A stretch of DNA of 64,000 bases from an uncultured Peptococcaceae bacterium (GCA_937976375.1 CALJRU010000020.1:1-64000); one strand, 5' to 3'. Counted from the first letter of the stretch, positions 34,195 through 42,926 are shown. Notes: generated by a model from the letters alone, not told the origin. Made by a program: numbers and translations.

Positions 34195-35664
34195 TTAAAT
34201 GGCACCAAACATTACTTTTGCTAACGGCAACATAAAAATAAGAAAAGCTATCAAACAGAAAAAAGAAAATACTGTACCACAAACATATGCATCTTTTCTA
34301 CTTACCCAATCACTACCATAGAACATGGCACCCGGGGAGGATGCTGCTGGTGTACAATAAGCTAAGTTCATGCAACACATAAACATCCAACCAAACAACC
34401 ACGGATTAATTCCCAACTTTACACACACACCAGATAACGCACCAACCAGCGTCAACACAATAACAAAGTTATGTGTCAACTGAGTAACTACCCAGAAAAT
34501 CAATATGGTTACAATAATAAACACCGTTGGTGAAAGCTGTGAAACCACAGGAACCAATGCCGCAGTTATTTTTTCTAAAATGCCAACTTCTGGTAATTTA
34601 ATCAAAGCCGCCAAAGACAGTGTAGATGTAACCAAAAATGTTATTTCCCAACTTAAGCCTAAATTTGCCAATTCTCCCGTACTAGAGAATGGTTTTCCTT
34701 GCTTATTTCTTAATACGAGAAATGCTCCTAAAAGCATAATTGCTACACCATGCAATCCTAACTCCGTCAAAAATGGCGAAATTGGTAAATTTGGAAAAAT
34801 ACTTGGAATGCTCATGCATAAAATAAACACGATCATTAAGCCAGCACCCAATTTTCCTTCTTTTGTTAAATGAATGGTTTCTGCCTTTTTATAAAAATCA
34901 TCTGGTAATTTTTGTAGCTTACTAACATCCACTCGTAAAATAAATTTTCCAACCAACAAATAGACCACAATGGTTACTATTTGACCAATAATTCCTAACG
35001 CTAAAATTGGTACAAACGGAAATGCCATTCCATTGAGATAATCACTCATTAATGACTGCAAAGTAATTGGATAAAAGCTCCAAGGTACTGAAGAAGCAAT
35101 AATACTTTGCATCATAACAATCCCACACATCACATAACCAACAAATTTATCTTTTTTCTCATACCCCAAAACATCAGCAATCCCCATAAAAATGGACCAC
35201 ATCAAAAATATCATTGGAAATGTTGTCACTAACAAGCACAAAATAGAAGCCACAACAAACAACATGGTTACAATGCGCCAAGGATGACCTTTTAAGAAAT
35301 TACGTGATAAGAGTTTAAATGCTACCCAATCCGAAAAACCAGATTTTCCTAAATAGGCCAATAAAATCATAGGGAAAACCAATTGCAAAAAAGTTGTTGA
35401 CAAAAATGATTGTTGTATTGCATCGGTGATACTCATAGCACCGGTTGTGCCCATCGCAATAATTCCTAGCAAAGATACCCAACCAAACTCAATCGTGATC
35501 CATCCCCATAACAAACCAATGAAGATACCAATTGCACGCATTCCAGCATAATTTAAGCCAAACATCTCTGGTAACAAACCAAAACCAAAAAAGCAAAACA
35601 AAACGATAATAGTATTAATCCAATATCGAGTATTTTTTTTTGAGGATTTTGCAACTACTGTCAT
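34195..35664 (-). CDS. SLC13/IT-superfamily permease 1 of cassette B
   Basis: 489 residues, ~12 membrane segments. The motifs are LTHNFVIVLTLVGALSG (~405) and TPAASSPGAMFYGSDWV (~448-464). In the first loop the usual Ser/Thr-Asn-Thr is replaced by THN, so the substrate site may differ from classic DASS proteins. AAAGGGGAGG lies 7 nt before the ATG. It is the first gene of the cassette B transcript, 31 nt ahead of the phosphodiesterase and divergent from the LysR gene. Confidence 0.85.
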   Translation of the reverse strand: MTVVAKSSKKNTRYWINTIIVLFCFFGFGLLPEMFGLNYAGMRAIGIFIGLLWGWITIEFGWVSLLGIIAMGTTGAMSITDAIQQSFLSTTFLQLVFPMILLAYLGKSGFSDWVAFKLLSRNFLKGHPWRIVTMLFVVASILCLLVTTFPMIFLMWSIFMGIADVLGYEKKDKFVGYVMCGIVMMQSIIASSVPWSFYPITLQSLMSDYLNGMAFPFVPILALGIIGQIVTIVVYLLVGKFILRVDVSKLQKLPDDFYKKAETIHLTKEGKLGAGLMIVFILCMSIPSIFPNLPISPFLTELGLHGVAIMLLGAFLVLRNKQGKPFSSTGELANLGLSWEITFLVTSTLSLAALIKLPEVGILEKITAALVPVVSQLSPTVFIIVTILIFWVVTQLTHNFVIVLTLVGALSGVCVKLGINPWLFGWMFMCCMNLAYCTPAASSPGAMFYGSDWVSRKDAYVCGTVFSFFCLIAFLIFMLPLAKVMFGAI

Positions 35665-35809
35665 TGAAATCCTCCCCTTTCATCTTTTTCGTTTCATATC
35701 GGCTAGCCCTTACATAAAAAATACTCTTATGGATTCCATTTGTCCAATTAATGGTTTTTACACTTCATCCCATATTATAAATTTTCTTAATATTATATTG
35801 ACAAATAGT

Positions 35810-35838
35810 ACCTTATTTGCCTAAAATTTTTATAAGGT
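35810..35838. promoter_or_regulatory. Probable LysR binding site in the divergent promoter region
   Basis: ACCTTAT-N15-ATAAGGT is a 7-bp inverted repeat in the 222-base gap between the first cassette B gene and the LysR gene, about 50 nt before the LysR start. LysR proteins typically bind T-N11-A type dyads in such gaps. A TTGACA (35798-35803, +) lies beside it. Confidence 0.5.
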
Positions 35839-35886
35839 TTTAACACAAATATATTGCCATTATTAGTTATATAAGGAGCGACCTCT

Positions 35887-36795
35887 ATGTTGAAAAGTGA
35901 ACCTCTTTATTACCTTTGCGAAGTAGGCAAGCATCAATCGTTAACCATTGCTGCAGAAAAATTGCATGTTACTCAACCCACACTCTCCATTGCCATCAAA
36001 AATTTAGAAAACGAACTTGATCTAAAATTAATTGAACGCATGTATCATGGTGTCTATCTAACTGCAGAAGGCGAAAAAATTGTTGCCTTGGCTGAGCAAG
36101 CCTTTGATTCTTTTAAAGAGATAGAAAAATTTGCTCATGAACGATCCCAGCAACACCAAAAACAAATTAGTTTACCAATCACTGTCTATTCAACATCGGC
36201 ATTAAACTCGTCTTTCTTACCCTACCTTATTAAACGTTATTACGAGCTGTATCCCACAGGAACGTTCTACTGCTACCCACTCAATAATCAAACGCCTGAT
36301 GAAATCCTAATGAAAAATCCAGATTCTTTTGTTTTTGTCATTATCAATGAAAACCGAACATTTTCCGAAGAAATTAATATTATTCCTTTAGATAAAAGTA
36401 ATTCTTACCTTGCAATGCATGCAACAGCTGATTTTTTCCCGCCTGAAAAGAAAAACATTTCCTTAAAAGAATTATTAAACATCCCACTAATTACAACTAC
36501 AACACCAGAAGAACAAGCTTTTCAGAGCGAGTTATTATCCACACTAAAAAAATATGGAAGTCCAAACATTCGTTTCACCTCTTCCAATATGGAAATGACC
36601 AGTTCATTAATTGAGCAAAAATTAGGCGCTTCCCTTTATCTTTCCTTTAAACATGTAAAAAATTACCACACGCCAACCTTTCGCTCAATAAAAATCAAAA
36701 ATGCACCTAAATTTATTCTTGCACTGCTGTATAACAAAAATACTGATCAAAAAAATCTGGACTTTTTCTCCAGTTTTTTAAAAGAAAATCTATAG
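35887..36795 (+). CDS. LysR-family regulator (cassette B)
   Basis: 302 residues. The helix-turn-helix is clear (SLTIAAEKLHVTQPTLSIAI, ~18-37) with the following LERMYHGVYLTAEGE-type wing, then an effector domain. ATAAGGAG lies 7 nt before the ATG. It is transcribed away from cassette B, the standard arrangement of a LysR activator and its target operon, and ends in a strong terminator. AT-rich like the cassette. The inducer is unknown. Confidence 0.92.
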   Translation: MLKSEPLYYLCEVGKHQSLTIAAEKLHVTQPTLSIAIKNLENELDLKLIERMYHGVYLTAEGEKIVALAEQAFDSFKEIEKFAHERSQQHQKQISLPITVYSTSALNSSFLPYLIKRYYELYPTGTFYCYPLNNQTPDEILMKNPDSFVFVIINENRTFSEEINIIPLDKSNSYLAMHATADFFPPEKKNISLKELLNIPLITTTTPEEQAFQSELLSTLKKYGSPNIRFTSSNMEMTSSLIEQKLGASLYLSFKHVKNYHTPTFRSIKIKNAPKFILALLYNKNTDQKNLDFFSSFLKENL

Positions 36796-36796
36796 A

Positions 36797-36838
36797 CAAA
36801 AATGCCACCTAAACAAGCAACGTTTAGGTGGCATTTTT
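36797..36838. terminator. Bidirectional terminator after LysR
   Basis: AAAAATGCCACCTAAAC and its complement form a 17-bp stem with a 7-nt loop between convergent genes. Confidence 0.9.
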
Positions 36839-36854
36839 CTAATTCTATTTAGTT

Positions 36855-37073
36855 TTATTGTTCTTTCGCCACTTGAAAAAATTTCTTCATCAATGGCACA
36901 TAAGTGATAATGAAGATGCGGCGGGCCCATTTGCGTGCCTTTGGCAGGGTGCGCAGTGGCAGGTGCAGAGCGGTGAGGATGCCCATGGAAAAAAGACAGA
37001 CTTTAACGAGCGCGAGGTCTTTCCAGTCGCTCTGTTTGATGTAAGCATTACCGATTTCGAAGAGTTTCAGCAT
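36855..37073 (-). CDS. Small two-helix membrane protein of the 'phosphate ABC permease-like' family
   Basis: 72 residues. The start MLKLFEIGNAYIKQSDWKDL is highly typical of a short Firmicutes family often labelled 'permease of phosphate ABC transporter', though it is far too short to be a permease. One hydrophobic stretch (LVKVCLFSMGILTALHL, ~23-39) and a weaker second (FIITYVPLMKKFF, ~54-66) suggest a small membrane protein. AAAGGAG lies 7 nt before the ATG. It is divergent from the M20 hydrolase gene. Its function is unknown. Confidence 0.75.
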   Translation of the reverse strand: MLKLFEIGNAYIKQSDWKDLALVKVCLFSMGILTALHLPLRTLPKARKWARRIFIITYVPLMKKFFQVAKEQ

Positions 37074-37105
37074 GATCTTTACTCCTTTCTGTTTGCGTCC
37101 TATAC

Positions 37106-37115
37106 TGGTATTATA
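37106..37115. promoter_or_regulatory. Overlapping divergent -10 elements
   Basis: TGGTATTAT (37106-37114, +) is an extended -10 for the M20 gene. The complementary strand of the same bases reads TATAAT (37115-37110) for the small membrane protein. Sharing one -10 would make the two promoters compete. Confidence 0.4.
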
Positions 37116-37180
37116 CTTTTATTGTACAAGGTTGATGACATTTATACAAATACTCTCAGGCCTTGTCGAGGAGGCTGTTT

Positions 37181-38308
37181 ATGAAGACACAACATCAGGA
37201 ACTGATCGTTGCACTGCGCCATCAGCTGCATGCGCATCCAGAGCTGTCGCTGGAGGAACATTGGACAAAGCAGACGCTGATGACATTTCTACGCACACAT
37301 ACAAGCCTGGCAGTGGTGGACCGTGGCGCCTGGTTTTACGCGTTCTATCAATGTCCACTGCCTGACGCGTCAGCAATTGCTTTTCGCGCGGATTTCGATG
37401 CCATTGCGATCACAGACGCACGCAATGATTTGCCATATCATTCACAATGCCCAGGCGTCAGCCATGGCTGCGGCCATGATGGCCACAGTGCTGCGCTTTG
37501 TGGGCTGGCGCTGGCATTGGATGCGCAAGGCGCGCGTCATGACGTGTACCTGATTTTCCAGCACGCTGAAGAAATTGGTGCAGGTGGCGAAACCTGCGCG
37601 GCACTGCTGACAGAAAAGAACATCAGTCAAGTATATGCGATGCACAATCTCAGCGGCTATCCAGAAAGCGCCCTTATTTGCCGTGACGGGCTGACGCAAT
37701 GTGCGTCGCGCGGGCTGTCGTTCACCTTTCACGGCACCACCTGTCACGCCAGCCAGCCAGAAGATGGCAAAAATCCAGCTTTCGCCGTGGCTGAGATGAT
37801 TCAAGCCAGCCGCACGCTGCTGGAAAGCCATACATTTGAAGGCTTGGTGCTGTGCACTGTCATTCATGCTGAAATTGGTCAGGAAAATTTTGGTATTGCT
37901 GCGGGAGAGGGGCAGCTGGCGCTGACACTGCGTGCCGATCGTGAGGACGAGCTGGCACGATTGGAGACATTGCTGCGCACTGAAGCCCAGCGCCTAGCGC
38001 TGCGCGATGGTCTCACTTGGGAGGTGTCCATCCATGACCCATTTCCCGAAACACGCAACGATGACGCTGCACTGGCGACAGTGCGCAGCGCGGCCAAGGC
38101 GCTGGGGCTGAAGATACTGACACTGCCTGCGCCATGGCGTGCTTCGGAAGATTTCGGCTGGTACACCAAACGCTGCCCAGGCGCCATGTTTTATATTGGC
38201 GGCGGTGAAGAACATCCCGCTTTGCACACCGAACGCTATGATTTCAACGACCATATTCTGGCCACAGCGGTGGATCTTTTTCTCGAAATTGAGCAACAAA
38301 CGCCCTAA
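37181..38308 (+). CDS. M20-family amidohydrolase (aminoacylase/hippuricase-like)
   Basis: 375 residues from ATG 37181, which follows GAGGAGG by 7 nt. It is a cytoplasmic metal-dependent hydrolase that removes acyl groups from N-acyl amino acids or related amides. The metal motif CGHDGH (97-102), the catalytic pair Glu130-Glu131 (HAEEIG), the dimerisation domain start (GTTCHASQPEDG, ~193-204) and the C-terminal ligand region (ASEDFGWY) are all present. It matches the amidohydrolase (IAA-amino acid hydrolase/HipO) subgroup. The specific substrate cannot be read. The MarR-type gene follows on the same strand. Confidence 0.9.
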   Translation: MKTQHQELIVALRHQLHAHPELSLEEHWTKQTLMTFLRTHTSLAVVDRGAWFYAFYQCPLPDASAIAFRADFDAIAITDARNDLPYHSQCPGVSHGCGHDGHSAALCGLALALDAQGARHDVYLIFQHAEEIGAGGETCAALLTEKNISQVYAMHNLSGYPESALICRDGLTQCASRGLSFTFHGTTCHASQPEDGKNPAFAVAEMIQASRTLLESHTFEGLVLCTVIHAEIGQENFGIAAGEGQLALTLRADREDELARLETLLRTEAQRLALRDGLTWEVSIHDPFPETRNDDAALATVRSAAKALGLKILTLPAPWRASEDFGWYTKRCPGAMFYIGGGEEHPALHTERYDFNDHILATAVDLFLEIEQQTP

Positions 38309-38378
38309 ATGGTTGCATTCTCCTATTCAATGGCGTACAATTTGATATATATAAATATATAAAAAGGAGTCCTCCATC

Positions 38379-38816
38379 ATGTCCGAAGCCGAAGATACCC
38401 TCAAACTTGAAAACCAGCTGAGCTTTTCTCTCTATGCCTGCTCAAAAGAATTGATCCGCGCCTATAAGCCACTGCTTGAATCTTTGAATCTGACTTACAC
38501 CCAATATCTTGCAATGACGGTGCTTTGGGAATTCGGCCAGACCAACAGCAAGGTCATGGGGCGGCTTCTCTACCTTGACAGCGGTACGCTGACGCCTGTG
38601 CTGAAAGCCCTGGAGCAAAAAGGCTACCTGCGCCGCACCCGCGGCCAGCTTGATGGCCGCCATCTCATCGTCACCATGACTGACGAGGGCTATCGTCTCA
38701 AAGAAAAAGCAGCACACATTCCAGCCGATGCAGCTGCTATGATGGGCCTTTCTGACGCAGAAAGCACTCAGCTTGCAGCTTTGCTGAACAAACTGCTGCA
38801 CAATCTCGCTGAATGA
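38379..38816 (+). CDS. OhrR-like MarR regulator lacking the usual reactive Cys15
   Basis: 145 residues, aligning without gaps to Bacillus OhrR at its N-terminus (LKLENQL then LYACSKELIRAYKPLL and LNLTYTQYLAM). OhrR senses organic peroxides through Cys15 with Tyr29 and Tyr40. Here position 15 is Ser, Tyr29 and Tyr40 are kept, and a new Cys stands at 21. The winged helix (YLDSGTLTPVLKALEQKGYL, ~64-83) is intact. AAAGGAG precedes the ATG. No ohr gene is adjacent in the window. A redox switch through Cys21 is possible but unproven. Confidence 0.85.
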   Translation: MSEAEDTLKLENQLSFSLYACSKELIRAYKPLLESLNLTYTQYLAMTVLWEFGQTNSKVMGRLLYLDSGTLTPVLKALEQKGYLRRTRGQLDGRHLIVTMTDEGYRLKEKAAHIPADAAAMMGLSDAESTQLAALLNKLLHNLAE

Positions 38817-38862
38817 TAAAATGCCGACCGACACACCATAAAGTGTGTAAGTCGGCATTTTT
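38817..38862. terminator. Bidirectional terminator after the OhrR-like gene
   Basis: AAAATGCCGAC ... GTCGGCATTTTT, with an inner ACACAC/GTGTGT extension, between convergent genes. Confidence 0.85.
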
Positions 38863-39641
38863 CATGCTTCCGAGAGCAATTCATCATAAATGGCGTAGTC
38901 CAGATCTTTGAACACATTGAACACCACATTTTTCACATTGGTTAATCTTGCCAGTGTTCCTCGCACGGTGGCCACGGCAATTTCTGCAGCGCGGTCGTTT
39001 GGAAAATGAAATTCTCCAGTGGAAATGCAGCAGAAAGCCACGCTTTCCAATCCATGCGCATCCGCCAACGCGAGGCAGCTGCGGTAACAGCTGACGAGTT
39101 GGTCTTCGTCGGCTGCTGTCAGGCTGCCGTGCACGATCGGACCTACGGTGTGCAGAATGTTGCGCGACGGCAGGTTGTAAGCTGATGTGATCTTTGCCTG
39201 CCCGGTTGGCTCGAGATGGCCTTGGGCTTTCATGATGCGGTCACATTCGAAACGCAGCTGCATCCCAGCAAAGGTGTGGATGGCATTATCGATGCAGCCA
39301 TGGTTTGGCATGTAGCAGCCTGTCATGCCGCTGTTGGCAGCGTTAACGATGGCATCGACGGCAAGAGTGGTGATGTCGCCCTGCCATAGATACAGCCCCG
39401 GCTCCCTCGGCTCGAGACAGTCAAGACGGGTGATGCCTTTGGCAGCAATTTCCCGGCGCAGGTATTCATCCTGCACCTGCAGCACATCATCCGGCAGCGG
39501 TGCCGCTGGACGCACATTCATGAGTGCGCGCAGCAAGCGGCGCTGGTCATCAGATTGAGCAGGAATGGTAATGGCCTCGTGGGCACTGTCTTCGGCAAGC
39601 AAAGCTTCGATGAGAAAGCGACGGCATTCGTTCTGTGTCAT
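38862..39641 (-). CDS. Zinc-containing macrodomain, protein-ADP-ribose hydrolase type
   Basis: 259 residues from ATG 39641, which follows AAGGAGG by 8 nt. The macrodomain core starts with LYLWQGDITTLAVDAIVNAANSG (split over two strands), followed by the zinc-binding loop GCYMPNHGCIDNAIH (Cys, His, Cys) typical of the Zn-Macro class that removes ADP-ribose from proteins. The N-terminal ~80 residues form the usual extra helical domain. In pathogens this class is encoded with a sirtuin (SirTM) and a lipoylated GcvH-like carrier. Neither is present here, so the partner modification system is not evident. Confidence 0.88.
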   Translation of the reverse strand: MTQNECRRFLIEALLAEDSAHEAITIPAQSDDQRRLLRALMNVRPAAPLPDDVLQVQDEYLRREIAAKGITRLDCLEPREPGLYLWQGDITTLAVDAIVNAANSGMTGCYMPNHGCIDNAIHTFAGMQLRFECDRIMKAQGHLEPTGQAKITSAYNLPSRNILHTVGPIVHGSLTAADEDQLVSCYRSCLALADAHGLESVAFCCISTGEFHFPNDRAAEIAVATVRGTLARLTNVKNVVFNVFKDLDYAIYDELLSEA

Positions 39642-39725
39642 GAGAAGTCCTCCTTCATCATTGATGTTGTTTTCATTATACACGCCAGCTCCTCGAATCA
39701 CCAGGATAGTATCTTTTTATTTGCA

Positions 39726-39753
39726 TTGACGGGATTTAATGTTAGAATATATA
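39726..39753 (+). promoter_or_regulatory. Promoter of the dehydratase gene pair
   Basis: TTGACG (39726-39731), a 16-bp spacer and TATATA (39748-39753), about 45 nt before the ribosome site AAGGGAG of the first dehydratase gene. Confidence 0.5.
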
Positions 39754-39814
39754 CTTGACCAAAGAAGTATTTAATGGAGGCATGGCCTCTATTTTTATGA
39801 GAAGGGAGACCTCT

Positions 39815-41092
39815 ATGGCAAAAATTGTCCAATCTTTTGGCCGAGCTGTGCAGGATACCTGCGACCGCAATCCAATCAAGGCACGCCGCTTGCTGCGCCT
39901 CGGCTACCATGCTAAAAATGTTCAGTTTAAGCTCGCCCCGGGGAAGATGCATTCTGCAGCCCGCCTGGCAGCTATTGGCACCACCTCTGCCATGGTAGCG
40001 CCGCTAGACCACCCCGATCAATCGGTGATGGTGAGCCTCTTCACCCCTTGTGAAATGATTCAAATCGCAGGGCTGCATCCTTATAGCTGCGAAGGACTCG
40101 GCGGCTATATCTCTGGCGCCTGCGCTGAAAAAGCCTTCATCGATTATGCTGAAAGTGAAGGCCTGCCGGAAACATTCTGTTCCTACCATAAAGTGTTCAT
40201 CGGCGCTGCTGAACGTGGACTCATGCCAAAGCCACGCTTTATTATCAGCACCACCCTTGCTTGCGATGCAAACACCCTCACCTTCCGCCGTTTGGCCGAA
40301 CATTTCAATGTGCCGCATCTGGTGCTCGACATTCCTTATGAACAAACCGAAGCATCGGTGAAAGATGTGGCCGATCAGCTGCGCAACATGCGTCGCTTTA
40401 TCGAAGAACAAACGGGCACAAAGATCAGCGAGGATGATCTGCGCGCAGCCGTTGCACGCAGCCAAAAAAGCATGGATAATTTCCAGCGTTTCATGGATCT
40501 AAGCGCCAATAAACAAATCCTGGATACGCTCACCGGCGAAATGTACACCGGCTTCATGTTCCATAACCTTCTCGGCACCGAAGAAACGCTGCGCTACAGC
40601 GAAGAATGCCTGCGAGTCGCCGAACAAGCCCCAACTGCCAGCGGCATCCGCCTGCTTTGGATGCACACCAACCCATTTTGGGTAGAACCGCTGCGTGCTC
40701 TCACCGACTACAACCCAAAGGTGCAGGTCGTGGGCTGCGATATGAGCTTTGAAGGACTCGTTCACGCTGATCCAAATGATCCATACGACGCCATGGCACG
40801 CCGCCTGGTATACAGCGCTTTCAACGGCCCTGTCTCCTACCGCATCAACCGCGGCATCGAAATGGCACACCGTCTTCATGCCGATGGTGTGGTCTGGTTC
40901 TGCCATTGGGGCTGCAAACACACGCTGGGCGGCGCACAGTTGGCCAAGAAGCATTTCGAAGAAGCAGGCCTGCCGTGCCTGATCCTCGATGGTGACGGCT
41001 GCGACCACAGCCACGGTGGCGAAGGACAGATCGCCACACGTATCGAAGCCTTTGTAGAAATGCTTGAGGCAGAAAAGGAGGCCCAGGCATGA
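39815..41092 (+). CDS. 2-hydroxyacyl-CoA dehydratase / double-cubane family subunit
   Basis: 425 residues from ATG 39815, 8 nt after AAGGGAG. It belongs to the HgdB/FldC/BcrC-like D component family that binds [4Fe-4S] or double-cubane clusters. Cys residues are spread as in the family (TPCEMIQ ~95, SCEGLGG, SGACAEK, FCSYH, TLACD, FCHWGCKHT ~370). The two Rossmann-like halves are visible. It overlaps the next gene by ATGA, so the two are translated together. Family members dehydrate 2-hydroxyacyl-CoA or reduce difficult substrates after ATP-driven electron injection. No CoA-transferase or 2-hydroxyacid gene lies nearby, so the substrate is open. Confidence 0.85.
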   Translation: MAKIVQSFGRAVQDTCDRNPIKARRLLRLGYHAKNVQFKLAPGKMHSAARLAAIGTTSAMVAPLDHPDQSVMVSLFTPCEMIQIAGLHPYSCEGLGGYISGACAEKAFIDYAESEGLPETFCSYHKVFIGAAERGLMPKPRFIISTTLACDANTLTFRRLAEHFNVPHLVLDIPYEQTEASVKDVADQLRNMRRFIEEQTGTKISEDDLRAAVARSQKSMDNFQRFMDLSANKQILDTLTGEMYTGFMFHNLLGTEETLRYSEECLRVAEQAPTASGIRLLWMHTNPFWVEPLRALTDYNPKVQVVGCDMSFEGLVHADPNDPYDAMARRLVYSAFNGPVSYRINRGIEMAHRLHADGVVWFCHWGCKHTLGGAQLAKKHFEEAGLPCLILDGDGCDHSHGGEGQIATRIEAFVEMLEAEKEAQA

Positions 41093-42744
41093 ACACCACG
41101 TTTTATATCTGTAAATACACACCTGTTGAACTCTTGGAAGCTTTTGGCGGCCAATGTGCCATTTTGAACCACATGCCTGACAATTTTGACCTGGCTGACC
41201 AAGTCGCCCATCCTAACATCTGCGGCTTCGGCAAGTCTCTGCTGGAAGCCTGCATGAACGGCGATGTTAAAGAGCTGGTGCTCGTCAATTGCTGTGACAC
41301 CATCCGCAGCGCCTATGATGTGCTGCTCGAATATGGCAATCTGGATTTTCTTTTTCTCCTGGACATCATGCATTCCGGAGCCACCTGTTCCCGCGAACAT
41401 GCCCTGAGCGAATTGAAGCGCCTGGCCGAAGCCTATGGCGCCTATAAGGGCACCCAGTTTGATGCCAAACGTTTCCACGACGCGTTTGTAGAACGCAAGC
41501 GCCCAACAGCCCCTTATCTAAGCGTGCTCGGCGCCCGTGTCGGAGACGAACTGTTCCAAATGATGGAAAAAACCATGCCGCTGCCTGTACGCAACGACAC
41601 CTGCGTCAACAACCGCGCTGTGGCTGCGCCAGAAGATGACATCAGCGATTTCGACACCTTAATGAGCGATTATGCCGGTGCCCTTTTGGAACAGATTCCT
41701 TGCATGCGCATGATCGACACCACCGGCCGCAAGCAGCTTTACAACGACCCACATCTGCGCGGTGTCATCTATCACACCGTCAAATTCTGCGATTACTACG
41801 GCTTTGAATATTCTGAGCTGCGCAAGAAGCTTGACCTGCCGCTGCTTAAATTAGAAAGCGACTACACCATCCAATCCAGCGGCCAGCTTTTGACCCGTCT
41901 CGAAGCGTTCGCCGAAAGCATCGCACCTGAACAGACTCTACGAAAGGGGACCCCTAAAAATATGAATGGAAAAGGACTCTACGCCGGCATTGACAGCGGC
42001 TCCACTTCCACCGACGTTGTCATCATTGACAAAGACCGCAACATCATCGCCCAAGCCATCCTGCCAACTGGTGCCGGCGCTGCCGCAGGTGCCGACCGTG
42101 CCCTTGATGAAGCACTGAAACAGGCTGGCCTGAACCGCGATGATATCACCGCCACCGTCACCACCGGCTATGGCCGCACCGCCATCAAACTTGGCGACCA
42201 ATCCATCACTGAAATCACCTGCCACGCCAAAGGCGCCTATTTTCTCGATCCTAGCGTGCGCACCATCATCGACATCGGCGGCCAGGACAGCAAAGTCATC
42301 CGCCTTGACGAAAACGGCAACGTCACCAACTTTGTCATGAACGACAAATGCGCCGCTGGTACGGGGCGTTTTCTTGAACTCATGGCACGCACCCTGGAGC
42401 TCTCCCTCGATGAAATGAGCCGTCTTGGGCTGGAATGGAAAGAAGACGTCACCATCTCCAGCATGTGCACTGTATTTGCTGAATCGGAAGTCGTCAGCCT
42501 GATTGCTGAAAACCGTACAGCAGCCGACATCATCCACGGGCTCAACCGCTCTGTCGCCACAAAAACCTGCGCGCTCTGCCGACGCGTCGGCGGTGAAGAA
42601 AATTACATGATGACCGGCGGCGTCTCCAAAAACAAAGGCGTTGTCACTGAAATCGAAAAGATTCTCGGCGTCAAACTGCACATTTCTGATAAAGCCCAGC
42701 TCAACGGCGCACTCGGCGCTGCACTCTTTGCGCTGGAATTATAA
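41089..42744 (+). CDS. Fusion of a short dehydratase subunit with its activator ATPase
   Basis: 551 residues in two parts. Residues 1-~285 are a shortened second D-type subunit (NICGFGKSLLEA, NCCDTIRSAYDVL, HLRGVIYHTVKFCDYYGFE). Residues ~292-551 are a complete activase of the BadF/BcrA/HgdC type: ASKHA phosphate loop GIDSGSTSTD, DIGGQDSK, and the two cluster ligands in NDKCAAGTGRF and SSMCTVFAESEV. Activases are normally separate homodimers. The linker holds an internal ribosome site with an in-frame ATG at 41962, so free activase may also be made. It is coupled to the previous gene by a 4-nt overlap and followed by a terminator. Confidence 0.85.
   Translation: MNTTFYICKYTPVELLEAFGGQCAILNHMPDNFDLADQVAHPNICGFGKSLLEACMNGDVKELVLVNCCDTIRSAYDVLLEYGNLDFLFLLDIMHSGATCSREHALSELKRLAEAYGAYKGTQFDAKRFHDAFVERKRPTAPYLSVLGARVGDELFQMMEKTMPLPVRNDTCVNNRAVAAPEDDISDFDTLMSDYAGALLEQIPCMRMIDTTGRKQLYNDPHLRGVIYHTVKFCDYYGFEYSELRKKLDLPLLKLESDYTIQSSGQLLTRLEAFAESIAPEQTLRKGTPKNMNGKGLYAGIDSGSTSTDVVIIDKDRNIIAQAILPTGAGAAAGADRALDEALKQAGLNRDDITATVTTGYGRTAIKLGDQSITEITCHAKGAYFLDPSVRTIIDIGGQDSKVIRLDENGNVTNFVMNDKCAAGTGRFLELMARTLELSLDEMSRLGLEWKEDVTISSMCTVFAESEVVSLIAENRTAADIIHGLNRSVATKTCALCRRVGGEENYMMTGGVSKNKGVVTEIEKILGVKLHISDKAQLNGALGAALFALEL
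41943..41964 (+). promoter_or_regulatory. Internal ribosome site at the domain boundary of the fusion gene
   Basis: AAAGGGGA (41943-41950) lies 11 nt before an in-frame ATG (41962) that begins MNGKGLYAGIDSGS, exactly where stand-alone activases start. Confidence 0.5.
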
Positions 42745-42748
42745 AATC

Positions 42749-42778
42749 AAAAACCTGCCGCATATGGCAGGTTTTTTT
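42749..42778 (+). terminator. Terminator after the dehydratase-activase gene
   Basis: AAACCTGCC-GCATAT-GGCAGGTTT followed by TTTTT. Confidence 0.9.
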
Positions 42779-42926
42779 ATTGCAAAAATCTCTAAATGCA
42801 AAAATAAAAATGGTCAGATTACGACATTTAATTGCGTTGGCGGCGTCCGTCCGGTATTATATAAATAATAAACACAGTGCCGCGCCTTTTGCGGCGTGTA
42901 AAACAATTCCACGGGAGGGATTTCCC

